From the NCBI GenBank assembly GCA_027623655.1, contig JAQBVG010000007.1:1-48066 (forward strand): DNA of 48,066 bases, in the 5' to 3' direction. Position numbers and translations under genes: made by a program. Each line of letters starts with the position of its first letter. Positions within the stretch are counted from its first letter, which is position 1. The notes beneath the pieces are model-generated. The model was not told where the DNA came from and searched no databases. It worked only from the letters and a program-made list of their open reading frames with translations. The stretch comes from Chloroflexota bacterium. GTDB lineage: Bacteria; Chloroflexota; Dehalococcoidia; Lucifugimonadales; Lucifugimonadaceae. Below are positions 33,561 to 41,018 of this stretch, one piece after another.

Positions 33561-33689
33561 TATTTTCGCTCCTCGATCAGGCTGGCTCAGGTTGTTTTCG
33601 GTATGCTGGAATTATTCTGCACGCGACGGGTTCGAATTGTCGGCATTATGGGATTATTCGAGTTCGCAAACTGAGAGGGCGCTCTGCGA

Positions 33690-33771
33690 ATCTAAACCAT
33701 CTTCCATTCAGTTGTGGGAAGTAATCGGACACATTCGGCTGTCTGCTGGTCGTGTTCGAACTGGTTTAGAT
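33690..33771. repeat. Long-spaced 10-bp inverted repeat
   Basis: ATCTAAACCA at 33690-33699 is matched by its exact reverse complement TGGTTTAGAT at 33762-33771, 62 bases apart, with the second arm ending one base before the ABC-F remnant's ATG. The rest of the 212-base stretch 33561-33772 has no gene I can identify. Confidence 0.55.
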
Positions 33772-33772
33772 C

Positions 33773-34078
33773 ATGTTGCAAATTAACGGGATTACCAAGT
33801 CACTTGGCCCCAATGTTGTCCTCAAAGATCTTTCGTTCCACGTAAATCCCGGCGAGCCGCTAAACCATCTCGACATCCGTCGAGAGCGGTTCGAGGAGGC
33901 TCTTCAGCAATATCCGGGCACCATGATCACGGCCACCCACGACCGAACCTTCGTCGATAACTTTGCAACCTCGATATTGTGGATTGACGTCGATGACCGT
34001 AAACAGGGCGAACGATCAAGCCGGCTGACAACGTTTTTAGATCGGCGAGGATTGATTTCGAGAGGCGTATCGATGTAA
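33773..34078 (+). pseudogene. Internally deleted ABC-F ATPase remnant
   Basis: The first 28 residues (MLQINGITKSLG, VVLKDLSFHVNPGE) match the N-terminus of an ABC-F type ATPase, a soluble two-domain translation factor or antibiotic-resistance protein. The reading frame then jumps directly to PLNHLDIRRERFEEAL and ITATHDRTFVDNFA, which is the region after Walker B (normally D-E-P-T-N-H-L-D) and the H-loop. Walker A, the Q-loop, signature LSGGQ and one or more domains are missing. The join is in frame at NPGE/PLNH, where both flanks normally read G-E and D-E-P. The tail after ILWIDV is not recognisable. It is best read as a decaying gene with a large internal deletion. A 101-residue ORF remains open, but no ATPase function is possible. 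Confidence 0.8.
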
Positions 34079-34142
34079 TCGCGGGTACGACGGGATTTCG
34101 CATACTCCCGAGTAGGAGAGTAGTCATTTTTGGTACCCGCGA
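34078..34142. repeat. Inverted repeat with nested stem, downstream of the ABC-F remnant
   Basis: CGCGGGTACG-side arm TCGCGGGTAC is mirrored by GTACCCGCGA about 45 bases later, enclosing a smaller stem (CTCC-cgagta-GGAG with flanking TACT/AGTA). As RNA this would be a long hairpin with an internal loop. It could be the terminator of the lost gene or part of the thrC leader. No T-tract follows the second arm, though TTTTT precedes it. Confidence 0.5.
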
Positions 34143-34281
34143 GTGCGCTGTCAGATTGACGGTTCCGACTCTCAGTCCTAATATGGTTCTTAGTTCTACT
34201 CCCTGTTCAGTTTCAGATCTACCAAGTGAAACGGACAGGTTGTCGGTGAATCAGCGAGCTTCGGATCAAGAGCTGCTGCTG

Positions 34282-34309
34282 TCACTCCCGGCTGGACTGC
34301 CGGAAGTGA
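34282..34309 (+). promoter_or_regulatory. Stem-loop in the thrC leader
   Basis: TCACTCCCGGC and GCCGGAAGTGA pair over 11 positions with one C-A mismatch around a 6-base loop, 39 bases upstream of the thrC start. No T-tract follows. The leader from 34143 to 34348 holds no other gene, and no known riboswitch or T-box consensus is visible. It may be an attenuating or protein-binding structure. Confidence 0.4.
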
Positions 34310-34348
34310 TATTAGTAACTCTTTCCGTCGAGAGGTCCAGCAAAGAAA

Positions 34349-35578
34349 TTGCCAAACGTCCAGTCCCTGCGCTGCAAAGAGTGTGGTCGTGACTACCCCC
34401 TGGAACCGATCTACGTCTGCGACTTTTGTTTCGGGCCATTGGAAGTTGCCTACGACTACGATGCCGTAGCCAAAAACATGAGCCGCGAGTCTATCCAGGA
34501 CGGTCCACTCACCATATGGCGATATGACCAGCTCCTGCCAGCCAGTCGAGAAAACGCCGTAGACATTGGCGCGGGAATGACGCCACTGCTAAAGGCAGAC
34601 AATCTTGGTCGTGAGCTGGGCCTCAACAATCTCTGGATAAAGAACGATTCGGCCAACCCAACACATTCATTCAAAGACCGTGTGGTATCGGTTGCGACCA
34701 CCAAGGCGCTTGAGTTCGAATTCGATACGATCGCATGTGCTTCAACAGGAAATCTTGCAGGCGCAACCGCTGCTCATGGAGCCAAAGCTGGCATGAGAAC
34801 GATAGTGTTCCTTCCCGCCGATCTCGAACGAGGCAAGATACTCGGCGCTGCTATATTCGGTTCTGTGGTGCTCGTAAATGGGAACTACGACGACGTGAAC
34901 AGACTCTGCTCGGAACTCGGTGATGACCGTCGGTGGGCGTTCGTAAATATCAACATGCGCCCTTATTACTCCGAGGGGAGTAAATCGCTGGGTTTTGAAC
35001 TGGCCGAACAACTTGGATGGCGTGCGCCTGAACACGTCATCGTCCCGGTTGCGTCGGGGTCGCTGTTTACGAAGGTGTACAAAGGCCTGCAAGAGTTTGC
35101 ACAAATAGGAATCATCGACAGCGCCGATACAAAGATGCACATTGCTCAACCTGCAGGTTGTTCGCCAGTTGCGACCGCCTTCATAGACGGCCAAACGCAT
35201 CCAAAACCCGTAGTTCCCAACACTGTTGCCAAGTCCCTCGCAATCGGCAGTCCGGCAGACGGCTACTACTCTGTCGGCATTGCCAACAAGACCGGCGGGT
35301 CCGCGACCATCGTACCGGAGAGTGAAGTCGCTGAAGGAATGAAACTCCTTGCACAGACCGAGGGAATATTCACCGAGACCGCTGGTGGGGTGGTTATCTC
35401 GGCATTACGCCGCCTGGCACGAGATGGCGTGATTGGCCGTGACGAAAAAACGGTGGCGCTGATAACCGGCACCGGCCTCAAGACCCTTGAGGCTATTGCC
35501 GACTCTGTTGAAACCAAAACGATTGAGCCGACCGTCAGATCGTTCGACGAGATCGTGATGGAAACGGTGGTCAACTAA
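34349..35578 (+). CDS. thrC: Threonine synthase (fold-type II PLP enzyme)
   Basis: Converts O-phosphohomoserine to threonine. The 409-residue protein starts at TTG 34349 with a zinc-ribbon-like lead (CKECG at about 9-13 and CDFC near 24-27), then GMTPLLKADNLG. The PLP lysine is in NPTHSFKDRVVSVATTKA, followed by ASTGNLAGATAAHGAKAG, the glycine-rich PVASGSLFTKVYKGL, and GIFTETAGGVVISAL. The stop shares one base with the ATG of the NIL-domain gene (TAATG), so they are translationally coupled. A CysO/MoaD-like gene follows. Because CysM-type sulfur enzymes share this fold, a sulfur-transfer role beyond threonine is possible; threonine synthase remains the default. Confidence 0.92.
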   Translation: MPNVQSLRCKECGRDYPLEPIYVCDFCFGPLEVAYDYDAVAKNMSRESIQDGPLTIWRYDQLLPASRENAVDIGAGMTPLLKADNLGRELGLNNLWIKNDSANPTHSFKDRVVSVATTKALEFEFDTIACASTGNLAGATAAHGAKAGMRTIVFLPADLERGKILGAAIFGSVVLVNGNYDDVNRLCSELGDDRRWAFVNINMRPYYSEGSKSLGFELAEQLGWRAPEHVIVPVASGSLFTKVYKGLQEFAQIGIIDSADTKMHIAQPAGCSPVATAFIDGQTHPKPVVPNTVAKSLAIGSPADGYYSVGIANKTGGSATIVPESEVAEGMKLLAQTEGIFTETAGGVVISALRRLARDGVIGRDEKTVALITGTGLKTLEAIADSVETKTIEPTVRSFDEIVMETVVN

Positions 35579-35820
35579 TGCCTCTTCGCAGAGTTACATT
35601 TGTGTTCAAGACCGAACTCATTCGACGACCGGTTATCTACGAGCTCGGTAAGAAGTTCGAGATCGTAACCAATATTCGCCGTGCGGAAGTTGGACAGGAA
35701 GACGGCTGGGTAGTTCTGGAACTGGAGGGAACACTCGATGAAATCGATCGCGGCCTGGAGTGGGTCACCGCACAGGGTGTAGGGGTCAGTTCAATCGACG
35801 GCGATATCCTCGCCGGGTGA
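35578..35820 (+). CDS. NIL-domain protein
   Basis: An 80-residue protein made almost entirely of one NIL domain (ferredoxin-like ACT-type fold first seen at the end of methionine ABC transporter ATPases). The sequence runs RRVTFVFKTELIRRPVIYELGKKFEIVTNIRRAEV, DGWVVLELEGTLDEIDRGLEWV and VGVSSID. Stand-alone NIL proteins are known near methionine and homocysteine genes and may bind sulfur amino acids. It is coupled to thrC through TAATG and is followed, after 167 bases, by the CysO/MoaD-like gene. A sensor or sulfur-chemistry partner of ThrC is a reasonable guess. Confidence 0.85.
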   Translation: MPLRRVTFVFKTELIRRPVIYELGKKFEIVTNIRRAEVGQEDGWVVLELEGTLDEIDRGLEWVTAQGVGVSSIDGDILAG

Positions 35821-35837
35821 GTTTCGTTGATATGTGT

Positions 35838-35855
35838 TCAGTAATGATCTACTGA
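35838..35855. repeat. Small hairpin between the NIL and CysO-like genes
   Basis: TCAGTA and TACTGA make a perfect 6-bp stem around ATGATC, 18 bases after the NIL stop. There is no T-tract. It might shape differential expression of the upstream and downstream genes. Confidence 0.3.
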
Positions 35856-35987
35856 TAACGTATCGCCAGAAAACGCAGCACCGCACCGCCCGTATTTGCG
35901 TCTAACATAACTGCAGAAACTTGACGTTGTGACTTTTCAACGAACCGCTGAGCTTCACCAGTCATACCGTGAGAAACAGGAAACTTG

Positions 35988-36269
35988 ATGTCCGTAACCG
36001 TAAAAATTCCAACACCGCTCAGGAAACTGACGAACGGCGAAACCAGCGTCGATGTAGACGGAGCGACCGTAAAAGCTGTCGTCGAGTCGCTTGAAAGTTC
36101 GTTTCCAGGGATGCGTGATCGGCTTATCGACGAATCGGGCGGCCTTCGTCACTTCGTCAACATCTACCTGAACGGTGAAGACGTTCGATACCTCGAAGGT
36201 CTCAACAGCCCTGTGGGTGATCGTGACGAACTGAGCATCGTTCCCGCGGTGGCCGGTGGTCTGAGATAA
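35988..36269 (+). CDS. CysO/MoaD/ThiS-family ubiquitin-like sulfur carrier, C-terminus GGLR
   Basis: A 93-residue beta-grasp protein from ATG 35988 (the track uses a TTG one codon earlier); AGGA lies about 8 bases upstream. The pattern SVTVKIPTPLRKLTNGETSV, FPGMRDRLID, RHFVNIYLNGEDVRYLEGL and ELSIVPAVAGG closely follows what I recall of mycobacterial CysO. CysO carries a C-terminal thiocarboxylate that donates sulfur to a PLP enzyme. The Gly-Gly here is followed by Leu-Arg, so the carrier would need trimming by a JAMM-type protease before activation. No E1-like, JAMM or cysM gene is in this window. It follows thrC and the NIL gene and ends before a clear terminator. Confidence 0.88.
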   Translation: MSVTVKIPTPLRKLTNGETSVDVDGATVKAVVESLESSFPGMRDRLIDESGGLRHFVNIYLNGEDVRYLEGLNSPVGDRDELSIVPAVAGGLR

Positions 36270-36313
36270 GCAACCCGCGGTCGTAGTTTCGACTACTTGG
36301 AACAAAAATAACG

Positions 36314-36347
36314 CACCCTTCTCAGGTCATCCGAGCAGGGTGTTTTT
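36314..36347 (+). terminator. Rho-independent terminator after the thrC-NIL-CysO-like genes
   Basis: CACCCT and AGGGTG form the outer stem, CTC and GAG the inner stem, with a 9-base loop, followed by TTTTT. It lies 45 bases after the CysO-like stop and only 14 bases before the ATG of the nitrilase gene. Confidence 0.88.
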
Positions 36348-36361
36348 ATATATCGACTCCA

Positions 36362-37111
36362 ATGAGAACACTACTCGCTTCGATAAATTGCCAGAAGGCC
36401 GAGATCGATGTGAACATTGCCGCCCACAGGGCAGTCATTCTTGAAGCTCGGAGTTTGCGGAGCGATCTGGTTGTGTTCCCTGAAATGTCGCTGACCGGGT
36501 ACCTCAGCCCAGCTGTGCATGGCGACCATTTCCTCGACCTCGACTCGTCGTATATCAGCGAATTAATTGAATTCGGTTCTGCTAACTCGGTCGATTTACT
36601 GTTCGGGATCGTTGAGCGTAATCCGACAGGCCAGCCGTTTATCACCCAGGTCCATGCATTGAATGGTTCGATAGCAGGTGTGTACCGAAAGCGGCACCTG
36701 GCGGAAGATGAGACATTGTTCTCTCCCGGAGCACATTCATATCAGGGAAGCGTCGCCGGAAGTTTTTTCGGCGTTGCAGTATGTGCTGATCGATCAGTCG
36801 CAGACGAATTCGTCGCCGCGTCTGAATCAGGCGCCAGAGTATTATTCCATCCGTCGGCACCCGGACTCTACGGCCCTCGCAGGTTTGACGACGCCAGTTG
36901 GAAACGCGGATTCGATTGGTGGAGAGAATCCTGTATCGAGCTCCACAGTCAGCGGGCCGTCCAATACGGTGTGAGCATCGCCGTGTGTACCCAGGCAGGC
37001 GCGACGATTGATGAAGACTTCCCCGGTTGGGCTGCGTTATTTGGCCCAGATGGCAAGATTGTGGTCGAACTGCCGGACTGGAACGAAGGTACGTTGCTGA
37101 TCGAAGTTTAG
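36362..37111 (+). CDS. Carbon-nitrogen hydrolase (nitrilase superfamily)
   Basis: A 249-residue amidase/nitrilase-fold enzyme. The catalytic triad is complete: Glu41 in FPEMSLTGY, Lys110 in YRKRHL and Cys141 in AVCADRS. Members hydrolyse amides, carbamoyl groups or nitriles, and the substrate here cannot be told from sequence. The ATG lies just after the upstream terminator, so its expression probably depends on its own promoter within or before that hairpin, or on read-through. It is convergent with aroB, with a 17-base gap. Confidence 0.9.
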   Translation: MRTLLASINCQKAEIDVNIAAHRAVILEARSLRSDLVVFPEMSLTGYLSPAVHGDHFLDLDSSYISELIEFGSANSVDLLFGIVERNPTGQPFITQVHALNGSIAGVYRKRHLAEDETLFSPGAHSYQGSVAGSFFGVAVCADRSVADEFVAASESGARVLFHPSAPGLYGPRRFDDASWKRGFDWWRESCIELHSQRAVQYGVSIAVCTQAGATIDEDFPGWAALFGPDGKIVVELPDWNEGTLLIEV

Positions 37112-37128
37112 GCCGAGCCAGAAAAAGG

Positions 37129-38241
37129 CTACCTGAGAATCGCTTCGACAGCATCCAGAACCATGTCGTCTGGGACATCGCGTCGGGTAGTCGCCTGACC
37201 GGGGCCATCGAGCAGCACCCAGCGAATCGTTCCACCGCGTGACTTTTTGTCGCTCTTTGTTGCGTTGATCAGATCTTCAGCCCGTAAACCGCTTGCCGTG
37301 ACCGGCAGGTTGTAACTTTCAAGCACTTTTCGCTGTCGACCGACCAGTTCGGAATCGATCATCCCCAGGCGCTCGGCGATTCCCGCCGCAGCCATCATCC
37401 CGATAGAGACCGCTTCACCGTGCAGGTATTTTCCGTACCCGGAAACCGTCTCGATTGCGTGGCCTACTGTGTGTCCGTAGTTCAACAGAACCCGACGATC
37501 ACCTGTCTCGTACTCGTCCTCTGAGACGATCTCAGCTTTGATCGCGACGCTTCTTCGTATCGCTTCGACCGGGGCATCACCTTCGAGTTTGATCAGCTGC
37601 GGCGTAAACCGCTCGAACTTGTCCAGCAGGTCAGCGTCGAGAATCAGGCCGTGTTTCACGGCCTCGGCCCATCCGGCTGCCATTTCACGCGGTGGAAGCG
37701 TAGACAGGTGTCCGATGTCCTGTACTACCAGTTTCGGCTGGTGAAACGCGCCCAGCAGATTCTTGCCTTTAGGTATGTTCACACCGGTCTTTCCGCCGAT
37801 AGAGGAATCGACCATTGCCGCAAGACTGGTCGGTACGTGTACGACTGGAACTCCCCTCAGCCACGTTGCCGCCGCAAAGCCAACCAGATCACCGGTGACA
37901 CCTCCCCCCATGGCTACAAGGATGTCGCCTCGCTCTGCACGTTGATCCGCGAGCCAGGAATAAACGATTTCGACCGTCTGCAGGTTCTTGTTTGATTCGC
38001 CGATTTCAAGCGCGAGGACATGTGTTTCGTACCCCCCACGCTCAAGAGCTTCCTGCGCCCTTCGAATCGGGTTGGGGAACATCACTTCGTCGGCGACCAG
38101 AAAAACTCTGCCGCGTAGTCCAGTGGACCGGAGCTCGAATCCGAGATCGTCCACGATATCCCGGCCGACGAGTACCCGGTAGCTACCCTGGCTGGTGTTT
38201 ACTACAGCGGCGAGGTTTGTGTCCTGCATGCTCTCAGGCAC
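37129..38241 (-). CDS. aroB: 3-dehydroquinate synthase
   Basis: Cyclises DAHP to 3-dehydroquinate, step two of the shikimate pathway, with NAD and zinc. The 370-residue protein has AMGGGVTGDLVGFAAATWLRGVP, HVPTSLAAMVDSSIGGKTGVN, GKNLLGAFHQPKLV, the zinc-site EAVKHGLILD, LNYGHTVGHAIE and LHGEAVSIGM. The track's GTG start overlaps aroK by 8 bases; an ATG 4 codons later (38229) is also plausible. It is the last gene of alaS-ruvX-aroE-aroC-aroK-aroB. Confidence 0.96.
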   Translation of the reverse strand: MPESMQDTNLAAVVNTSQGSYRVLVGRDIVDDLGFELRSTGLRGRVFLVADEVMFPNPIRRAQEALERGGYETHVLALEIGESNKNLQTVEIVYSWLADQRAERGDILVAMGGGVTGDLVGFAAATWLRGVPVVHVPTSLAAMVDSSIGGKTGVNIPKGKNLLGAFHQPKLVVQDIGHLSTLPPREMAAGWAEAVKHGLILDADLLDKFERFTPQLIKLEGDAPVEAIRRSVAIKAEIVSEDEYETGDRRVLLNYGHTVGHAIETVSGYGKYLHGEAVSIGMMAAAGIAERLGMIDSELVGRQRKVLESYNLPVTASGLRAEDLINATKSDKKSRGGTIRWVLLDGPGQATTRRDVPDDMVLDAVEAILR

Positions 38242-38791
38242 CCGAAGCCGTCATTTCACTTGCTCTCCAGGCGTCGGCGACCGCCTGTGCGACATCGTCG
38301 TGGGATTTCCCTTCAGTATCCACGGCGATATCCGCTATGGCGTAGAACTCTTCACGTTCAAGCAGCATTTCGCGGATCTTTTCCAGCGGTGCGTCGTCAC
38401 CCAGGAGTGGTCGAAGGATGCGACCTCGCTGTGGTGCTGCGCTTACGAGTCGACGGTGGATAACTTCGGGTCTGGCGTTCAATCGAATTACCAGCCCCGA
38501 TCTCGTCATGATATTACGGTTCTGCTCCCGCACTGGTGTACCGCCGCCAGTTGAAACTACCCGTCCGCCCCGTGCAGCAACTTCTTCAAGGATTTGAGAT
38601 TCAAGATCGCGGAAGTACGACTCGCCATTCTCTTCAAATATGCGTGGTATCGGTTTCCCGGCTCGGTCTTCAATGACGCCGTCGAGTTCAACAAACGGCC
38701 ATTCGAGAATTTCTGCGGCGCGCCTGCCCGACCTGGTCTTTCCGGTGCCGGAAAGACCAATCAGGTAGATATTTGGTTTCGAAGAAGCCAA
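38234..38791 (-). CDS. aroK: Shikimate kinase
   Basis: Phosphorylates shikimate at the 3-hydroxyl. The 185-residue P-loop kinase has IYLIGLSGTGKTRSGRRAAE (Walker A), the FVELDGVIEDRAGKPI substrate segment, SYFRDLESQIL, the VSTGGGTPVR loop and the lid with PLLGDDAPLEKI. It starts at TTG 38791 behind GGGAG. It overlaps aroB at its 3' end and lies 45 bases after aroC, so the two kinase-pathway steps are tightly linked. Confidence 0.95.
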   Translation of the reverse strand: MASSKPNIYLIGLSGTGKTRSGRRAAEILEWPFVELDGVIEDRAGKPIPRIFEENGESYFRDLESQILEEVAARGGRVVSTGGGTPVREQNRNIMTRSGLVIRLNARPEVIHRRLVSAAPQRGRILRPLLGDDAPLEKIREMLLEREEFYAIADIAVDTEGKSHDDVAQAVADAWRASEMTASGA

Positions 38792-38836
38792 TCCGGTCGA
38801 TTCTCCCGCCAGGACGTTTGCATTTGACCGCTTCTG

Positions 38837-40018
38837 CTATCGCGGTCCGAATTGTTGATGTGACTCCACATACCCGGCATAGTTGCGTTTGATTTCATCC
38901 AACGAATCGCCGCCGAATTTCTCGAGGAACGCATCGGTGAGTACCAGCGCCATCATTGCTTCACCCACCGGGCAAGCTCGGGCAACCTGGCAAATGTCAC
39001 TTCGATTGTAGGCCGCTTCGACAACTTCGCCCGTATTGATGTCGACTGACGGCAACGGCCTGGTCATGGTGGCGATAGGTTTGATAGCCACGTTTGTGAC
39101 GATTGGCTGCCCATTCGACATCCCGCCTTCGATTCCGCCAGCATGATTGGATGTCTGGCTGAACTTCCGCGGATCAGCGGGGTTGGGAACAATTACATCA
39201 TGTACTTCCCTCCCCGGCTTTCGAGTGTTGGCGAAGCCGGTGCCGATCTCGACGCCTTTGACGGCGTTTATGCTCATCATTGCCTGCGCCAGTCGTGCGT
39301 CTAGCTTTCGATCCCAGTGAACGTAACTCCCAAGCCCCACCGGTGCTCCAAACGCCACGACCTCGAATACCCCGCCGATAGTCGTACGGTCATCTTTCGA
39401 TTTGTCGATAGCAGCTTTGAATCGCGCATCGGCATCCGCATCGGAGGCTCGAACTTCCGACGCCTCGACTGCTTCCCAGTCGACATCTTCAGTCGCCACC
39501 GAGCGTCCATCTTCACTGCCGGTCGCAACCGCCCGCGAGTGGATCGAGATCCCGAACTCGTCTAGCAGACGCCGGGCCACGGACGCGGCCGCGACACGGG
39601 CTGCGGTTTCGCGCGCACTCGCCCGTTCAAGCACATTTCTCAGATCGTGCTGTACATATTTCAACGCTCCGGGGAAGTCGGCGTGCCCGGGAACGACCCT
39701 GGTTTGAACTTTCTTGTCGATATCGTCAGCGACCGGAGCGACCGACATCGCATCGGTCCAGTTGGCGAAATCGCGGTTCTCGATCCACATGGCGATCGGT
39801 GAGCCAAGGGTTATGCCATGCCGGACGCCCGACCTGATGTCGGCACGATCCTTCTCGATCTTCATCCGGCCGCCAGAGCCGTAGCCCTTCTGACGACGAG
39901 ACATTTCTGCCTCGATGTACTTTTCGGTCAGTGCGAGGCCAGCCGGCATGCCTTCCACGATCACAGTCAGGCCGGGCCCGTGTGATTCCCCTGCGGTCAG
40001 GTAGCGGAATACTGTCAT
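38837..40018 (-). CDS. aroC: Chorismate synthase
   Basis: Makes chorismate from EPSP using reduced flavin. The 393-residue protein has FRYLTAGESHGPGLTVIVEGMPAGL, RRQKGYGSGGRMKIEKD, GHADFPGALKYV, the ERASARETAARVAA active-site segment, NHAGGIEGGMSNGQPI and the C-terminal VDINTGEVVEAAYNRSDIC. Motifs and length are normal. It lies between aroE (108-base gap) and aroK on the same strand. Confidence 0.98.
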   Translation of the reverse strand: MTVFRYLTAGESHGPGLTVIVEGMPAGLALTEKYIEAEMSRRQKGYGSGGRMKIEKDRADIRSGVRHGITLGSPIAMWIENRDFANWTDAMSVAPVADDIDKKVQTRVVPGHADFPGALKYVQHDLRNVLERASARETAARVAAASVARRLLDEFGISIHSRAVATGSEDGRSVATEDVDWEAVEASEVRASDADADARFKAAIDKSKDDRTTIGGVFEVVAFGAPVGLGSYVHWDRKLDARLAQAMMSINAVKGVEIGTGFANTRKPGREVHDVIVPNPADPRKFSQTSNHAGGIEGGMSNGQPIVTNVAIKPIATMTRPLPSVDINTGEVVEAAYNRSDICQVARACPVGEAMMALVLTDAFLEKFGGDSLDEIKRNYAGYVESHQQFGPR

Positions 40019-40126
40019 TTGTCCTGTTTCTTGTTACGCCCAGCAGACCGATTACCCCGGTCAGTGGAATCGAATCCCGACACCGGGGATGAATTTCGAA
40101 CCTCGATTATAGGCAGTTACAGCCAG

Positions 40127-40978
40127 CTAACCAGATTTAAGCGCCTGCTCGATTGCCGAAAACATTGTTTCGACCGGTGCTTTTTGCCCGGTTGCCATCT
40201 CAAACCCCTCAATTCCCTGGAACACGAGCATTGTGATTCCGCCCGCGCTACGGCCTCCGGCGTTTTCTACTTCGGTCAGGAACGGGGTCATGGGCGGAGC
40301 ATAGACAGCGTCGTAACCGACTGCATCGGCAGAAATCATGTCCGCCGTGATCGGAGTGGCGAATTCTGCGGGGCCACCGGCCATACCAAGCGATGTTGTG
40401 TTCACGAGAAGTGTCGCGTACGGAACGTAATCGACCAACTCGTCACGACTCATCCCGATGGCATTTGGTTTGAACCGACCTTCTGAAAAATGGGACGCGA
40501 GGGCCTGTGCCTTTTCGAGGGTCCTGTTCGCTATTGTGAGACGGCCAACGCCCGCTGTCTTCAGCGCGTAGACGATCGCCCTCGCCGCACCGCCGGAGCC
40601 GAAAACGACAGCGTCGACACCCCCGGGGTCGAACCCAGCTTTTTCACGTAGAGCCCTGATAAACCCGGTTCCGTCGGTGTTGTGCCCAACGAGTTTTCCG
40701 TTTCGGTTAAATATCCAGTTGACGGCTCCGACAGCCTGGGCAGCCTCGGTGAGCTCATCGACCAGCGGAATCACTGCCTGCTTATGAGGCAAGGTCACGC
40801 AGGCGGCAAGAAAACCTTCGGCCCTGAAGGTTTTGACTTTTTCTTCCAGCTCATCGGGAAGTACGTCCCAGGCCTCGAACTTCTCATCAATGCCAAGTTC
40901 GTCCAGGCCCGCCTGCTGGAACACCGGCGATTTCGTGTGTCCGATCGGATGGCCCATCACGCCAATATTGCTACTCAT
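40127..40978 (-). CDS. aroE: Shikimate dehydrogenase
   Basis: NADPH-dependent reduction of 3-dehydroshikimate. The 283-residue protein opens with NIGVMGHPIGHTKSPVFQQAGLDE, has the catalytic Lys in TLPHKQAVIPLVDEL, Asp in HNTDGTGFIRAL, the dinucleotide loop VVFGSGGAARAIVYAL with cofactor residues NRTLEKA, and LLVNTTSLGM. It ends with the usual LVFQGIEGFEMATGQKAP. It is 40 bases after ruvX. aroQ/aroD and aroA are not in the window. Confidence 0.96.
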   Translation of the reverse strand: MSSNIGVMGHPIGHTKSPVFQQAGLDELGIDEKFEAWDVLPDELEEKVKTFRAEGFLAACVTLPHKQAVIPLVDELTEAAQAVGAVNWIFNRNGKLVGHNTDGTGFIRALREKAGFDPGGVDAVVFGSGGAARAIVYALKTAGVGRLTIANRTLEKAQALASHFSEGRFKPNAIGMSRDELVDYVPYATLLVNTTSLGMAGGPAEFATPITADMISADAVGYDAVYAPPMTPFLTEVENAGGRSAGGITMLVFQGIEGFEMATGQKAPVETMFSAIEQALKSG

Positions 40979-41018
40979 TCATCTCCAATTGCAGCCGGTC
41001 CGGCCACGGGTCATTTGA

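Noticed and set aside
33624-33643. tRNA T-arm-like sequence GGGTTCGAAT
   Set aside because: Stem pairing needs a 9-base loop, and no acceptor, D or anticodon arm can be built upstream.
32820-33674. 284-residue plus-strand ORF
   Set aside because: Antisense to the second amidohydrolase, with composition typical of a shadow frame.
33690-34142. Insertion-sequence ends around the ABC-F remnant
   Set aside because: The two inverted repeats are each self-paired and unlike each other; no transposase or target duplication is seen.
34156-34392. 78-residue ORF as a thrC leader peptide
   Set aside because: No run of Thr, Met or Ile codons, no ribosome site, and it overlaps thrC in another frame.
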